NCBI GenBank assembly: GCA_039030075.1
Contig: JBCCEW010000007.1
Location: 186,001-250,000, forward strand
DNA from: Myxococcota bacterium
Lineage (GTDB): Bacteria > Myxococcota_A > UBA9160 > SMWR01
Direction: 5' to 3'
DNA length: 64,000 bases
Shown: piece after piece, positions 8,165 to 18,022 of the stretch
Layout: each line of letters opens with the position of its first letter
Numbering within the stretch: the stretch's first letter is position 1
Program-made: the position numbers and the translations under genes
The notes under the pieces: generated by a model
Told to the model about the DNA's origin: nothing
The model's database searches: none
The model's input: the letters and a program-made list of their open reading frames with translations, nothing else

Positions 8165-9648
8165 AGCGCGCCCTCGGTCTCCTGGCGATCGTCCTCCTCG
8201 CGCTCCTCGCCGTGGGCGCGTGGCGCGCCTGGCAGCTGCCCTCCCGGCAGCTCGAGGCCGCGCCCCTCGAGGATCCGGCGATCGATGCCGATCGCGTGGC
8301 CGGGATCCTCGGCCGGACCCTCGTGCATCGGACGATCTCGCACTACGACCGGGAGCGGGTCGAGACCGCCGCCTTCGAAGCCCTGCAGAGCGAACTCGAC
8401 CAGTCCTTCCCCCGGGTCCACGCCACCCTGGCCGTCGAACGCTTCTCCGATTGGAGCCTGCTCTACCACTGGCCCGGTAGCGACCCGTCCCTGGAGCCGA
8501 TCCTGCTGGCGGCCCATCAAGACGTGGTGCCCGTCGACCCCAGCACGGCCGACCAGTGGGAGCAGCCGCCGTTCTCCGGCGCGATCGTGGCCGGCGAGAT
8601 CTGGGGCCGCGGCGCCCTCGACGACAAGGGCAGCCTCGTGTGCGTGCTCGAAGCCGTCGAAGGACTCCTGGCCGAGGGGTTCTCCCCCGCGCGCGGCGTG
8701 TACCTCGCGTTCGGCCACGACGAAGAGGTCGGAGGCCACCGCGGCGCCGAGGTGATGGCGAAGGCGCTCGAGGCACGCGGTGTGCGTCTGGAGTGGGTGC
8801 TCGACGAGGGCGGCGTCGTGGTGCGCGACCTCGTCGACGGCTTCGACGATCCGATCGCCTTGATCGGCGTCGCCGAGAAGGGATCGGTCAGTCTGGCCCT
8901 CATCAACGAAGGCCCCGGCGGCCATTCGTCGATCCCGCCCGCCCAGACCGCGGTGGGCATCGTCGCGGCCGGGGTCCAGGCGCTCGAGCAGCAGAAACCG
9001 GAAGCGGATCTCGTCCAGACCACGCGTTCGACGATCGCGTTCCTCGCGCCCGAGCTCCCCTTCGCGTTCCGCTTCGTGCTCGCCAACCTGGGCGTCTTCG
9101 AAGGCTGGCTGCTGCGCGGGGCGAGCCACCTGCCGCCGCTCGACGCCGCGAACCGCACCACCACGGCTGCCACCATCTTCCATGGCGGCACCAAGGAGAA
9201 CGTGCTGCCGCGTCGTGCCGAAGCCGTCGTGAACTTCCGGATCCGCCCGGGCGACAGCGTCGCGAGCATCACCGAGCACGTGCGAGCCACGGTCGCCGAC
9301 CCTCGGATTCGCGTAGAAGTGGCCGGCGGCACGACGCCGCGCGAGCCGAGCCCCGAGTCGTCGGTGGACAGCGACGCCTTCGCGATCCTGCAGCAGTCGA
9401 TCCACGCCCAGTTCTCCGACGCACTCGTCCTCCCCTATCTCGTGGTGGGCGGCACCGACGCCCGGCACTACGCGCGCGTCTCGGATGACGTCTATCGCTT
9501 CCTGCCGTTCCGCATCGCCGACTCGGAGCGGTCGCGCCTCCACGGGATCAACGAGCGCGTCGCCATCGACGACCTCGTGGCCGGCGTGCGTTTCTACCGC
9601 GACGCGATCCTGCGCTCCCAGCCAGGCGCTGGGACGATCACGCCCTAG
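8161..9648 (+). CDS. Membrane-anchored M20 family metallopeptidase (PM20D1/carboxypeptidase S type)
   Basis: The 495-residue protein begins with a hydrophobic helix (about residues 5-24) that should anchor it in the inner membrane, followed by an M20 catalytic domain. Metal and catalytic residues are visible at AAHQDVVPV (His119), GALDDKG (Asp154) and FGHDEEVGG (Glu188/189). The dimerisation lid starts near EKGSVSLALINEG, and NERVAIDDLV holds late conserved positions. Length and the single N-terminal helix resemble PM20D1/CPS1-like enzymes that cleave or form N-acyl amino acids. The substrate is an inference from the family. Translation is probably coupled to the ATL gene. Confidence 0.85.
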   Translation: MKRALGLLAIVLLALLAVGAWRAWQLPSRQLEAAPLEDPAIDADRVAGILGRTLVHRTISHYDRERVETAAFEALQSELDQSFPRVHATLAVERFSDWSLLYHWPGSDPSLEPILLAAHQDVVPVDPSTADQWEQPPFSGAIVAGEIWGRGALDDKGSLVCVLEAVEGLLAEGFSPARGVYLAFGHDEEVGGHRGAEVMAKALEARGVRLEWVLDEGGVVVRDLVDGFDDPIALIGVAEKGSVSLALINEGPGGHSSIPPAQTAVGIVAAGVQALEQQKPEADLVQTTRSTIAFLAPELPFAFRFVLANLGVFEGWLLRGASHLPPLDAANRTTTAATIFHGGTKENVLPRRAEAVVNFRIRPGDSVASITEHVRATVADPRIRVEVAGGTTPREPSPESSVDSDAFAILQQSIHAQFSDALVLPYLVVGGTDARHYARVSDDVYRFLPFRIADSERSRLHGINERVAIDDLVAGVRFYRDAILRSQPGAGTITP

Positions 9649-9715
9649 CGGGTTGCTGAAGATCTCTGGACCGAGCCATGCGAGCGAGTTCCGGTGGCCT
9701 TCGAGGCGACGAAAC

Positions 9716-10690
9716 CTAGGGCTGCAACAGCACCTTCCCCGTCGTGGCCCGCCCTTCGAGGGCGCGGTGGGCGTCGGCGGCCGCGGCCAGGGGGAACTCG
9801 GCGCCGATGCGAACGTCGAGGGCACCCGACGCCACGGCTTCGAGCACGGCGCCGGCGCGCAGCTCGAGTTCGGCGCGATCGGCGGCGTAGTGCGCGAGGG
9901 AAGGTCGCGTCACGAAGAGCGAGCCCTGGGCATTCAAGCGGCCGAGATCGAAGGGCGGGACGGGGCCCGAGGACTGGCCGTAGAGCACCAGGAGGCCGCG
10001 CGGCCGCAGGCAGGTGAGGCTGCCCTCGAAGGTCGTCGCGCCAACCGAGTCGTACACGACGTCGACCCCGCGGCCGTCGGTGAGTTCCTGCACGGCCTCG
10101 GCGAAGTCGACCTCCGTGTAACGGACGACGTGCTCGGCCCCGGCGCCGCGCGCGAGGGCTTCTTTCTCGGCGGTCGAACAGGTGCCGATCACCCGAGCAC
10201 CGGCGCGCGCCAGCGTTTGCACGAGCAGCAGACCCGCACCGCCCGCCGCCGCGTGTACCAACGCCCAGTCGCCAGCGCGGGTCTCACGACAGCCGTGCAC
10301 GAGGTAGTGGGCCGTCATGCCCTGCAGCATCGAAGCGGCGGCCACCGCGTCGGACACTGCCTCGGGGACGCGCACCAACAGGTCCGCGGGTGCGAGGAGA
10401 CCCGTGGCGTATGAGCCCGGCGCCATCGCCCAGGCCACGCGATCGCCGGGGGAGAGGTCGCGCACCCCTGCACCCACCGACTCGACCACCCCCGCCCCTT
10501 CGAGCCCGAGCACGAAGGGCGTGGGCCGCGGGTAGAGCCCCGTCCGGAAGTAGACGTCGATGAAGTTCACGCCGCAAGCACGGGTTTCGACCCGCACCTG
10601 GCCCGGCCCGGGCTCCGGCAGGCTGGCTTCCCGGTAGTCGAGAGCCTCGGCGCCGCCCGTCGCGTCGACGTGGATCGCCTGGATCTTCAC
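9716..10690 (-). CDS. Zinc-independent quinone oxidoreductase-like MDR enzyme
   Basis: The 324-residue medium-chain dehydrogenase/reductase has the GroES-like N-terminus with GVNFIDVYFRTGLYP. It then has the Rossmann strand AAAGGAGLLLVQTLARAG and the late segment DVVYDSVGATTFEGSL. Cys/His zinc ligands are absent, as in NADPH:quinone oxidoreductases (QOR group). It would reduce quinones or enals with NAD(P)H. The GTG start at 10690 overlaps the stop of the isocitrate-lyase-family gene by 4 bp, and together with cysE these three genes read as one unit. Confidence 0.85.
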   Translation of the reverse strand: MKIQAIHVDATGGAEALDYREASLPEPGPGQVRVETRACGVNFIDVYFRTGLYPRPTPFVLGLEGAGVVESVGAGVRDLSPGDRVAWAMAPGSYATGLLAPADLLVRVPEAVSDAVAAASMLQGMTAHYLVHGCRETRAGDWALVHAAAGGAGLLLVQTLARAGARVIGTCSTAEKEALARGAGAEHVVRYTEVDFAEAVQELTDGRGVDVVYDSVGATTFEGSLTCLRPRGLLVLYGQSSGPVPPFDLGRLNAQGSLFVTRPSLAHYAADRAELELRAGAVLEAVASGALDVRIGAEFPLAAAADAHRALEGRATTGKVLLQP

Positions 10691-11568
10691 CGAGGCTCCT
10701 CGCGAGAGGCATCGGCGTAGCGCGCCTGTTCCGCTTCGTAGGCGTCGAAGCCCACGATCTCGCGCAGCTCGGCGAAGGGCAAGAGCCCTTCGACCTGGGT
10801 TCCGTCGCCGAGCGCCGCGAGCGCCTGTTGCATGGCGCGCGTCGCGGCGGACAGGAGCGTGAGCGGATAGGCCGCGATGCGATAGCCGAGCGACTCCAGG
10901 CGATTCGGCGGGAGGATCGGCGTATCGCCGCCTTCGACCATGTTCGCCATCTGGGGGACCGACGTCGCGCCGCACACCCGCTCCATCTCCGCCTCACTCG
11001 TCGGCGCTTCGACGAAGAGCAGATCGACGCCGAGATCGGCGAAGGCCTGGGCGCGCCAGAGCGCTTCGTCGAGCCCGTGGGTGGCGCGGGCGTCGGTGCG
11101 CGCCATGATGAGGACGTCGGCGCCGGCATCGCGGGCGTCCACCGCCGCGCGCACGCGCGACAGGGCTTCGTCGCGTTCGACCACCTGTTTCCCGCGCGTG
11201 TGACCGCAGCGCTTCGGCGCGCGCTGGTCCTCGATCATGGCGCAAGCGAACCCCGCCGCGGCATAGCCTGCGACGGTGCGACGCACGTTCATCGGGTTTC
11301 CGTAGCCCGTGTCCGCATCGCCGATCACGGGGAACGAGACGGCACTGCAGATCTGACGCCCCTGATCCTGCATCTCGCCGTAGGAGAGCAAGCCCGTGTC
11401 GGGAAAGCCGCGCGCCGCGGCGACGGCGAAACCGCTCATGAAGGTCAGGGGGAAGCCGGCGCGTTCGATGAGGCGCGCGGTGTGGGCGTCGTAGCAACAG
11501 GGCATCCGCAGCAGTGCGGAGCCCTCCAACAGTGTCCGCAACCGGTCGGCGGGGGACGTACGGGTCAT
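10687..11568 (-). CDS. Isocitrate lyase/PEP mutase family protein (oxo-acid lyase type)
   Basis: The 293-residue TIM-barrel protein has the Mg2+-binding segment VIGDADTGYGNP and the lyase-type flexible loop KRCGHTRGKQVVE with the catalytic Cys. It then has MARTDARATHG and LFVEAPTSEAEM. The KRCGH loop separates C-C lyases (methylisocitrate lyase, dimethylmalate lyase, oxaloacetate-cleaving members) from true PEP mutases. The precise substrate cannot be assigned. It sits 3 bp after cysE and overlaps the quinone oxidoreductase gene by 4 bp. Confidence 0.85.
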   Translation of the reverse strand: MTRTSPADRLRTLLEGSALLRMPCCYDAHTARLIERAGFPLTFMSGFAVAAARGFPDTGLLSYGEMQDQGRQICSAVSFPVIGDADTGYGNPMNVRRTVAGYAAAGFACAMIEDQRAPKRCGHTRGKQVVERDEALSRVRAAVDARDAGADVLIMARTDARATHGLDEALWRAQAFADLGVDLLFVEAPTSEAEMERVCGATSVPQMANMVEGGDTPILPPNRLESLGYRIAAYPLTLLSAATRAMQQALAALGDGTQVEGLLPFAELREIVGFDAYEAEQARYADASREEPR

Positions 11569-11571
11569 GTC

Positions 11572-12207
11572 TCAACTCTCTCGGCCAACACGCGCAGCAC
11601 TGGCGTCGTTCGGAATCGCGACCGGGATGGCTTCGTCGGGCAGGCGCGTACGGGGCAACTCGGCTTCGACCCGCTGCCCCGCGCGCTTCACGATGCGAGC
11701 CGGGGTACCCACCGCCGTGCAGTCGTCGGGCACGTCGCGCATGTGGATGAAGGAGCCAGCGCCCACCTTCGCGTTCTCGCCCACCAGGATCGGTCCCAGC
11801 AGGGTGGCCCCCGTCCCCACGTAGACCCGGTCGCGCAGGGTCGGATGGCGTTTCCCCTGATGTTTCCCGGTGCCACCGAGGGTGACGTTGTGGAAGAGCA
11901 CGCAGTCGTCTCCGATCTCGGCGGTCTCGCCGATCACCACGCCACTGCCGTGATCGATGAAGAAACGCCGTCCGACCTGCGCACCGGGGTGGATCTCCAC
12001 GCCCGACCACGCGTGGGCCACGGCGGCCACCGCGCGCGCGAGACGCCGGAAGCCCGAAGTGAAGAGCCGGTGCGCGATGCGATGGGCCCAGATCGCGTGA
12101 AGCGCGGTGTGTCCGAGGGCGGATTCCCAGCGGTCGCGCGAGGCCGGATCGTTGCGCGCGACGGCGTCCCAGTCTTCCGCCATCGCGGCCCAAAGCTCAC
12201 CGGCCAT
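11572..12207 (-). CDS. cysE: Serine O-acetyltransferase
   Basis: The 211-residue protein has an N-terminal helical region followed by the left-handed beta-helix of hexapeptide transferases. The core is WSGVEIHPGAQVG, FFIDHGSGVVIGETAEIG, the glycine loop TLGGTGKHQGKRHPTL, and GATLLGPILVG. It transfers acetyl from acetyl-CoA to serine, the first step of cysteine synthesis. It is the short bacterial type. The ATG at 12207 lacks a Shine-Dalgarno site; a TACACT box lies 7 nt upstream. Nothing in the two downstream genes is obviously tied to cysteine synthesis. Confidence 0.9.
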   Translation of the reverse strand: MAGELWAAMAEDWDAVARNDPASRDRWESALGHTALHAIWAHRIAHRLFTSGFRRLARAVAAVAHAWSGVEIHPGAQVGRRFFIDHGSGVVIGETAEIGDDCVLFHNVTLGGTGKHQGKRHPTLRDRVYVGTGATLLGPILVGENAKVGAGSFIHMRDVPDDCTAVGTPARIVKRAGQRVEAELPRTRLPDEAIPVAIPNDASAARVGRES

Positions 12208-12214
12208 GGGCGGC

Positions 12215-12220
12215 AGTGTA
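12215..12220 (-). promoter_or_regulatory. -10-like box TACACT before cysE
   Basis: On the minus strand TACACT lies 7 nt before the cysE ATG. The whole gap to the divergent thioesterase gene is only 44 bp, too short for two ordinary promoters with leaders. Confidence 0.4.
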
Positions 12221-12238
12221 CCACCGGCCCGAGAAGGG

Positions 12239-12244
12239 TACGTT
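12239..12244 (+). promoter_or_regulatory. -10-like box TACGTT before the thioesterase gene
   Basis: TACGTT lies 7 nt before the GTG at 12252, facing away from the cysE box in the same 44-bp spacer. No Shine-Dalgarno sequence is present. Confidence 0.35.
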
Positions 12245-12251
12245 TCGGGTC

Positions 12252-13124
12252 GTGTCCGACTCCCTCAAAGGCTTGTTGCAACTGCTCGACCTCGAAGACC
12301 TCGAGGTGAACCTTTTCCGTGGTCGCAGTCCGGCCTCGGGCGGGCAGCGTGTCTTCGGCGGGCAGGTGTTGGCCCAGGCGCTGATGGCCGCCGGGCGCAC
12401 GGTCGAACAGGGCACCGCGCACTCCCTGCACGCCTACTTCGTGCGCCCGGGCGATGTCCGGATCCCCATCCTCTATCAGGTCGACCGCACGCGCGACGGG
12501 CGCTCCTTCACGACGCGGCGGGTCACCGCCATCCAGAAGGGGCGCGCGATCTTCCATCTCGAGACCTCCTTTCATGTGGACGAGGACGGTCCCCGGCATC
12601 AGGTCGAGATGCCCGACGTCCCGGATCCCGAGGGTCTTCCCACCTGGCAGGAGCGCTTCGCGCCGCTCGTCGAGCAGCTCGGGGACGGCGCGAGCTGGTT
12701 CCTCGGCAAGGGCCCGATCGACATCCGGCACGCGACGGCCTTCGACCCGATGCAGCCCGCCGAACGGCCCCCGCGCCTCGATGTCTGGATCCGGGCCGAC
12801 GGACAGGTACCCGACGACCCGATCCTGCAACGCTGCCTCGTGGCGTATGCCTCGGACATGACGCTGATCGACGTCGCCGGCATGCCTCACGCCATGGACG
12901 CCCTCGCGACCGGCTACCAGCTCGCGAGCCTGGACCACGCGATGTGGTTCCACCGGGATTTCCGCGCGGACAGCTGGCTGCTCTATTCCCAGGAGAGCCC
13001 GATCACCTCGGGTGCCCGGGGGTTCACGACGGGACGGCTGTTCACCCAGTCGGGAGAACTCGTGGCATCGGTCGTTCAGGAAGGGCTGCTGCGCCCGGAA
13101 AAGCCCGCCGCAGAGCGCAGCTGA
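12252..13124 (+). CDS. tesB: Acyl-CoA thioesterase II (TesB-like, double hotdog)
   Basis: From GTG 12252 the protein has 290 residues, close to the 286 of E. coli TesB. Family landmarks are GGQVLAQALMAA, SLHAYFVRPGD, TRRVTAIQKGRAIF, and the C-terminal LDHAMWFHRDFR with WLLYSQESP and ARGFTTG. The Asp of YASDMTLID matches the catalytic Asp of the family. It hydrolyses medium- and long-chain acyl-CoA. An in-frame ATA/GTG region 12 codons earlier is possible but would overlap the -10 box. It precedes a thiolase and an SDR that also act on acyl-CoA. Confidence 0.85.
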   Translation: MSDSLKGLLQLLDLEDLEVNLFRGRSPASGGQRVFGGQVLAQALMAAGRTVEQGTAHSLHAYFVRPGDVRIPILYQVDRTRDGRSFTTRRVTAIQKGRAIFHLETSFHVDEDGPRHQVEMPDVPDPEGLPTWQERFAPLVEQLGDGASWFLGKGPIDIRHATAFDPMQPAERPPRLDVWIRADGQVPDDPILQRCLVAYASDMTLIDVAGMPHAMDALATGYQLASLDHAMWFHRDFRADSWLLYSQESPITSGARGFTTGRLFTQSGELVASVVQEGLLRPEKPAAERS

Positions 13125-13151
13125 CGGGCACGCGCTCCTGACGAACCGTGA

Positions 13152-14459
<1,308 letters not shown>

Positions 14460-14483
14460 CCGCCGTCAAGGAGAGACACCGCC

Positions 14484-15401
14484 ATGGGTTCGCTGGAAGG
14501 AAAGGTCGCGGTCATCACGGGCGCCGCGAATGGGCTCGGGAAGTCCCACGCCCTCGAACTCGCTCGCGAAGGCGCGCGCATCGTCGTCAACGACATCGGC
14601 ACGAGCGTCGATGGCGAGGGCCGGGACGAGACCGCGGCGCGCGCCGTCTGCGAAGAGATCGAGAAGATGGGCGGCGAGGCCGTTCCCCACTTCGGCGACT
14701 GCGCCGACTTCGGCGACGCCCAGGCGATGGTGAAGACCGCCGTCGACGCCTTCGGCAGCCTCGACATCCTCGTCTGCAATGCGGGCTTCACCCGCGACGG
14801 CGTGATCTTCAACATGAGCGAGCAGGACTTCGACGATGTCGTGCGCGTGCACTTGAAGGGTCACTTCGCGCCGCAGAAGTTCGCGGCGATGTACTGGCGG
14901 GAAAAGAGCAAGACCGAGGGCGGCCCGGTGTACGCCCGCGTGATCGCCACCGCCAGCGAGTCCTTCCTGTTCGGCACGCCCGGCCAGCCGAACTACGCGC
15001 CGGCGAAGGCCGGCATCGTGGCGCTCACCCTGGGCACCGCGAAGGTGCTGCTCAAGTACGGCGGCACGGCGAACATCGTGATGCCCCGGGCGCGCACGCG
15101 CATGTCCCACCGCGGTCCCTTCGCCGCGATGTTCGACGTTCCCGAGGAAGGCTTCGACAACATGAACCCGGGCAACAGCTCGCCGCTCTTCGCCTACCTC
15201 GCGAGCCCCCAGGCCCAGAACGTCACGGCCCAGCTCTTCATCGTGTGGGGAAAGCAGGTGGTGGTGATGAACCGCCCCTCCCACGGCGCCACCTTCGACA
15301 ACGACCAGGCCTGGTCCGCGGAAGACCTCCACAAGCACCTCGGGCCCCACTTCGAGAAGCAGGAGCCGATCGTCGACGGGTACCCGCTGCCCGAGGTATA
15401 G
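14484..15401 (+). CDS. SDR family hydroxyacyl-CoA dehydrogenase-like protein (MFE-2/17beta-HSD4 type)
   Basis: The 305-residue classical SDR has the NAD-binding TGAANGLGKSHALELA, the acidic strand end IVVNDIG that favours NAD+, CNAGF, and the catalytic Ser-Tyr-Lys in ATASES and PNYAPAKAG. The insertion IGTSVDGEGRDET and the long C-terminus resemble the dehydrogenase domain of peroxisomal multifunctional enzyme type 2 and its bacterial relatives. These oxidise 3-hydroxyacyl-CoA. AAGGAGAG precedes the ATG, and the thiolase is immediately upstream. Confidence 0.85.
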   Translation: MGSLEGKVAVITGAANGLGKSHALELAREGARIVVNDIGTSVDGEGRDETAARAVCEEIEKMGGEAVPHFGDCADFGDAQAMVKTAVDAFGSLDILVCNAGFTRDGVIFNMSEQDFDDVVRVHLKGHFAPQKFAAMYWREKSKTEGGPVYARVIATASESFLFGTPGQPNYAPAKAGIVALTLGTAKVLLKYGGTANIVMPRARTRMSHRGPFAAMFDVPEEGFDNMNPGNSSPLFAYLASPQAQNVTAQLFIVWGKQVVVMNRPSHGATFDNDQAWSAEDLHKHLGPHFEKQEPIVDGYPLPEV

Positions 15402-15469
15402 GCCGCCTCACCCCCCGGGTCCGCAGACGGCCCGACCGCCCACGCCGTCCCGCCCCGTGCGCTCCGCGA

Positions 15470-15499
15470 TTGAAAGCGGACTCCTGGTCATGTTATGAG
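15470..15499 (+). promoter_or_regulatory. Candidate sigma-70-type promoter before the MAPEG gene
   Basis: TTGAAA at 15470-15475 (5 of 6 to consensus) and TATGAG at 15494-15499 (4 of 6) are separated by 18 bp, upstream of the GTG at 15532. The stretch is visibly less G+C-rich than its flanks. Confidence 0.35.
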
Positions 15500-15531
15500 C
15501 GGTAGGGTCACTTGCGTCCAGGGAGTCCCAC

Positions 15532-15915
15532 GTGGAGCGCGTTGCGATCGTTACCGCCCTGGTCTTGGCCGAGTATCTGGTGATCGTCTGGCTCACCGGC
15601 CAGTCCCGGGGTCGCCACGGGGTGCCGGCCCCCTCCATGACGGGTGACGTGGCCTTCGAGCGCTGGGCGCGTGTCCAGGGCAATACCGTCGAGCAGCTGG
15701 TCGTCTTCCTGCCAGCCCTGTGGCTCTTCGCCATGTACGTCTCCGAGCTCTGGGCCTGCGTCCTGGGGCTGGTCTTCTTCGTCGGCCGGGCGCTCTTCGC
15801 CCGGGGCTACGCCGAGGACCCGGCGAAGCGGGGTCCGGGCTTCATGCTGACCCTCGGCGCGAACATGATCCTGACCCTCGGAGCCCTGATCGGAGCGACC
15901 CTGGCGGCCTTCTGA
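15532..15915 (+). CDS. MAPEG family membrane protein
   Basis: The 127-residue protein has four hydrophobic helices and the MAPEG signature FERWARVQGNTVEQLVVFLPAL in its second helix, with GRALFARGY after the third. MAPEG proteins include microsomal glutathione S-transferases and leukotriene C4 synthase. The Arg and Asn of RVQGN that contact glutathione are present. The GTG start follows a GGGAG Shine-Dalgarno site. A detoxification role is likely by family only. Confidence 0.85.
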   Translation: MERVAIVTALVLAEYLVIVWLTGQSRGRHGVPAPSMTGDVAFERWARVQGNTVEQLVVFLPALWLFAMYVSELWACVLGLVFFVGRALFARGYAEDPAKRGPGFMLTLGANMILTLGALIGATLAAF

Positions 15916-16019
15916 GGGGCCGCCTCGGGCCCCTCGCACGCAGCCATGGCCCCGTGGGGAGAAGGCGATTCCGCGCCGGATTTCCACGTGACCGAATGTT
16001 CCGTCTGGGTCACGAACGA

Positions 16020-16025
16020 TATACT
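16020..16025 (+). promoter_or_regulatory. Candidate -10 box TATACT for pckG
   Basis: TATACT is 5 of 6 to the -10 consensus in an otherwise G+C-rich stretch. A start just downstream would give pckG a leader of about 150 nt containing the hairpin at 16056-16085. No good -35 is visible. Confidence 0.35.
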
Positions 16026-16055
16026 GGGCGGCCTCGCGGCTTCGCCCGCGACCTG

Positions 16056-16085
16056 GGCCCGTGCTCTTCCGGCGCGGGCCGTTTT
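16056..16085 (+). terminator. Intrinsic terminator-like hairpin between the MAPEG gene and pckG
   Basis: A 10-pair stem (16056-16065 with 16071-16080, two of the pairs G-U) closes the loop CTTCC and is followed by G and four T residues. It could end MAPEG transcription. If the TATACT at 16020 is a promoter, it could instead attenuate pckG. Confidence 0.55.
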
Positions 16086-16181
16086 CCTCCCTGACCGAGC
16101 GCGCCGACCTCGACCCGGCAGCGGCCCATCCGCTGCGACCGGGCGGTGACCGAGTCGCGACTCCCAATTAAGCGAGACTCC

Positions 16182-17972
16182 ATGTCCAGCAACAATGCGA
16201 AGTTGAATTCGTGGGTGGCCGAATTCGAAGCTCTCTGCCAGCCCGACCGTGTGCAGTGGTGCAACGGCAGCCAGGCTGAGTACGACGAGATGGTCGCCCT
16301 GATGCTCGAGGCCGGTACGGCCCGGAAGCTCGACGCGCGCCCCAACAGCTATCTGGTCTGGTCGGATCCGGCCGACGTTGCGCGTGTCGAGGACCGCACC
16401 TTCATTTGCTCGGAGCAGGAGATCGACGCGGGCCCCACCAACAACTGGGCCGACCCGACCGAGATGAAGACCAAGCTGCGCGGCCTCTTCGAAGGCTGCA
16501 TGCGCGGTCGCACCATGTACGTGATTCCCTTCAGCATGGGTCCCGTGGGATCACCCATCGCCCACATCGGGGTTCAGCTGACCGACTCGCCCTACGTCGT
16601 GGCGAGCATGCACACCATGACCCGCGTCGGCAGCCGCGTGCTCGAGGTGCTGGGCGACGACACCTTCGTCCCCTGCCTCCACTCGGTCGGCGCGCCTCTC
16701 GCCGAAGGCCAGCAGGACGTGCCGTGGCCCTGCAACGGCGACAACAAGTACATCGTCCACTTCCCCGAGACGCGCGAAATCTGGTCGTTCGGTTCGGGCT
16801 ACGGCGGCAACGCCCTGCTCGGGAAGAAGTGCTTCGCGCTCCGCATCGCCTCGGTCATGGCCCGCGACGAGGGCTGGATGGCCGAGCACATGCTCATCCT
16901 GAAGCTCACGCCGCCGGAAGGCCAGCCGCGCTACGTCGCAGCCGCCTTCCCCAGCGCCTGCGGCAAGACGAACCTCGCGATGATGACGCCCACGATCCCC
17001 GGCTGGAAGGTCGAGTGCGTCGGCGACGACATCTGCTGGATGAAGTTCGGCGACGACGGGCAGCTCTACGCGATCAACCCCGAAGCCGGCTTCTTCGGCG
17101 TCGCACCGGGCACGAGCATGCACTCGAACCCGAACGCGATGCTCTCGCTCAGCGAGAACGCCTTCTTCACGAACGTGGCCCTCACTCCGGACGGCGATGT
17201 CTGGTGGGAGGAGATGACCAAGGAGCTCCCGGCACGCCTGACCGACTGGCACGGCGAGGACTGGACGCCCGAAAAGGGCAGCCCGGCCGCCCACCCGAAC
17301 GCGCGCTTCACGGCGCCCGCGAGCCAGTGCCCGGTGATCGCCGACGAGTGGCAGGACCCGAAGGGCGTGCCGATCAGCGCGATCCTCTTCGGCGGTCGCC
17401 GCGCCACCGTCGTGCCCCTGGTGAACGAAGCCCGCGACTGGCAGCACGGCACCTTCCTCGGGTCGATCATCAGCAGTGAGAAGACGGCCGCCGCCGCGGG
17501 CAAGGGCGTCGGCGAGCTGCGGCGCGACCCGATGGCCATGCTGCCCTTCTGCGGATACAACATGGCCGACTACTGGAACCACTGGCTCGAGATCGGACAG
17601 AAGGCCGGCGCGAAGCTGCCGAAGATCTACAACGTCAACTGGTTCCGGAAGAGCGACGGCGGCGACTTCCTCTGGCCCGGCTTCGGGGAGAACGGCCGCG
17701 TCCTCAAGTGGGTGTTCGAGCGCTGCGAAGGCACGGCGAAGGCGATCGAAACGCCGATCGGCAACCTGCCCCAGGAAGGCGACCTCGACACCAAGGGTCT
17801 GGACATCGACGCCGACGACATGGCGCAGCTGCTCCGGGTCGACGTCGACGGCTGGCTCCACGAGCTGCCCCTGATCCGCGAATACTACGAGCAGTTCGGC
17901 GCCCGCATGCCGCAGGAGCTGGTGAACCAGCTCGACGCGCTGCGCGAGCGGCTGGAAGCCGCGAAGAGCTAA
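16182..17972 (+). CDS. pckG: Phosphoenolpyruvate carboxykinase (GTP)
   Basis: From ATG 16182 the protein has 596 residues, the usual length. It carries the PEPCK P-loop with reactive Cys, FPSACGKTN (256-264), the kinase-2 region [19 protein letters not shown], and the GTP-binding segment [16 protein letters not shown]. The enzyme interconverts oxaloacetate and PEP with GTP/GDP, linking the TCA cycle to gluconeogenesis. That fits growth on acetyl-CoA-yielding substrates. An in-frame GTG 12 codons upstream exists, but the family N-terminus matches the later ATG. A GC hairpin follows the stop. Confidence 0.95.
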   Translation: MSSNNAKLNSWVAEFEALCQPDRVQWCNGSQAEYDEMVALMLEAGTARKLDARPNSYLVWSDPADVARVEDRTFICSEQEIDAGPTNNWADPTEMKTKLRGLFEGCMRGRTMYVIPFSMGPVGSPIAHIGVQLTDSPYVVASMHTMTRVGSRVLEVLGDDTFVPCLHSVGAPLAEGQQDVPWPCNGDNKYIVHFPETREIWSFGSGYGGNALLGKKCFALRIASVMARDEGWMAEHMLILKLTPPEGQPRYVAAAFPSACGKTNLAMMTPTIPGWKVECVGDDICWMKFGDDGQLYAINPEAGFFGVAPGTSMHSNPNAMLSLSENAFFTNVALTPDGDVWWEEMTKELPARLTDWHGEDWTPEKGSPAAHPNARFTAPASQCPVIADEWQDPKGVPISAILFGGRRATVVPLVNEARDWQHGTFLGSIISSEKTAAAAGKGVGELRRDPMAMLPFCGYNMADYWNHWLEIGQKAGAKLPKIYNVNWFRKSDGGDFLWPGFGENGRVLKWVFERCEGTAKAIETPIGNLPQEGDLDTKGLDIDADDMAQLLRVDVDGWLHELPLIREYYEQFGARMPQELVNQLDALRERLEAAKS

Positions 17973-17976
17973 CGGA

Positions 17977-18012
17977 CGAAGGCGCTGCGATCCTGCGACC
18001 GCGGCGCCTTCG
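17977..18012 (+). terminator. Hairpin right after pckG
   Basis: A perfect 9-bp stem (17977-17985 with 18004-18012) around an 18-nt loop begins 5 nt after the pckG stop. There is no T tract, so it may be an RNA-stabilising 3' structure or a weak terminator. It ends 10 nt before the next ATG. Confidence 0.35.
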
Positions 18013-18022
18013 CGCTCACCCC

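Noticed and set aside
10687-11568. True isocitrate lyase, which would indicate a glyoxylate shunt
   Set aside because: At 293 residues it is far shorter than isocitrate lyase and matches the short PEP-mutase/methylisocitrate-lyase type of the superfamily.
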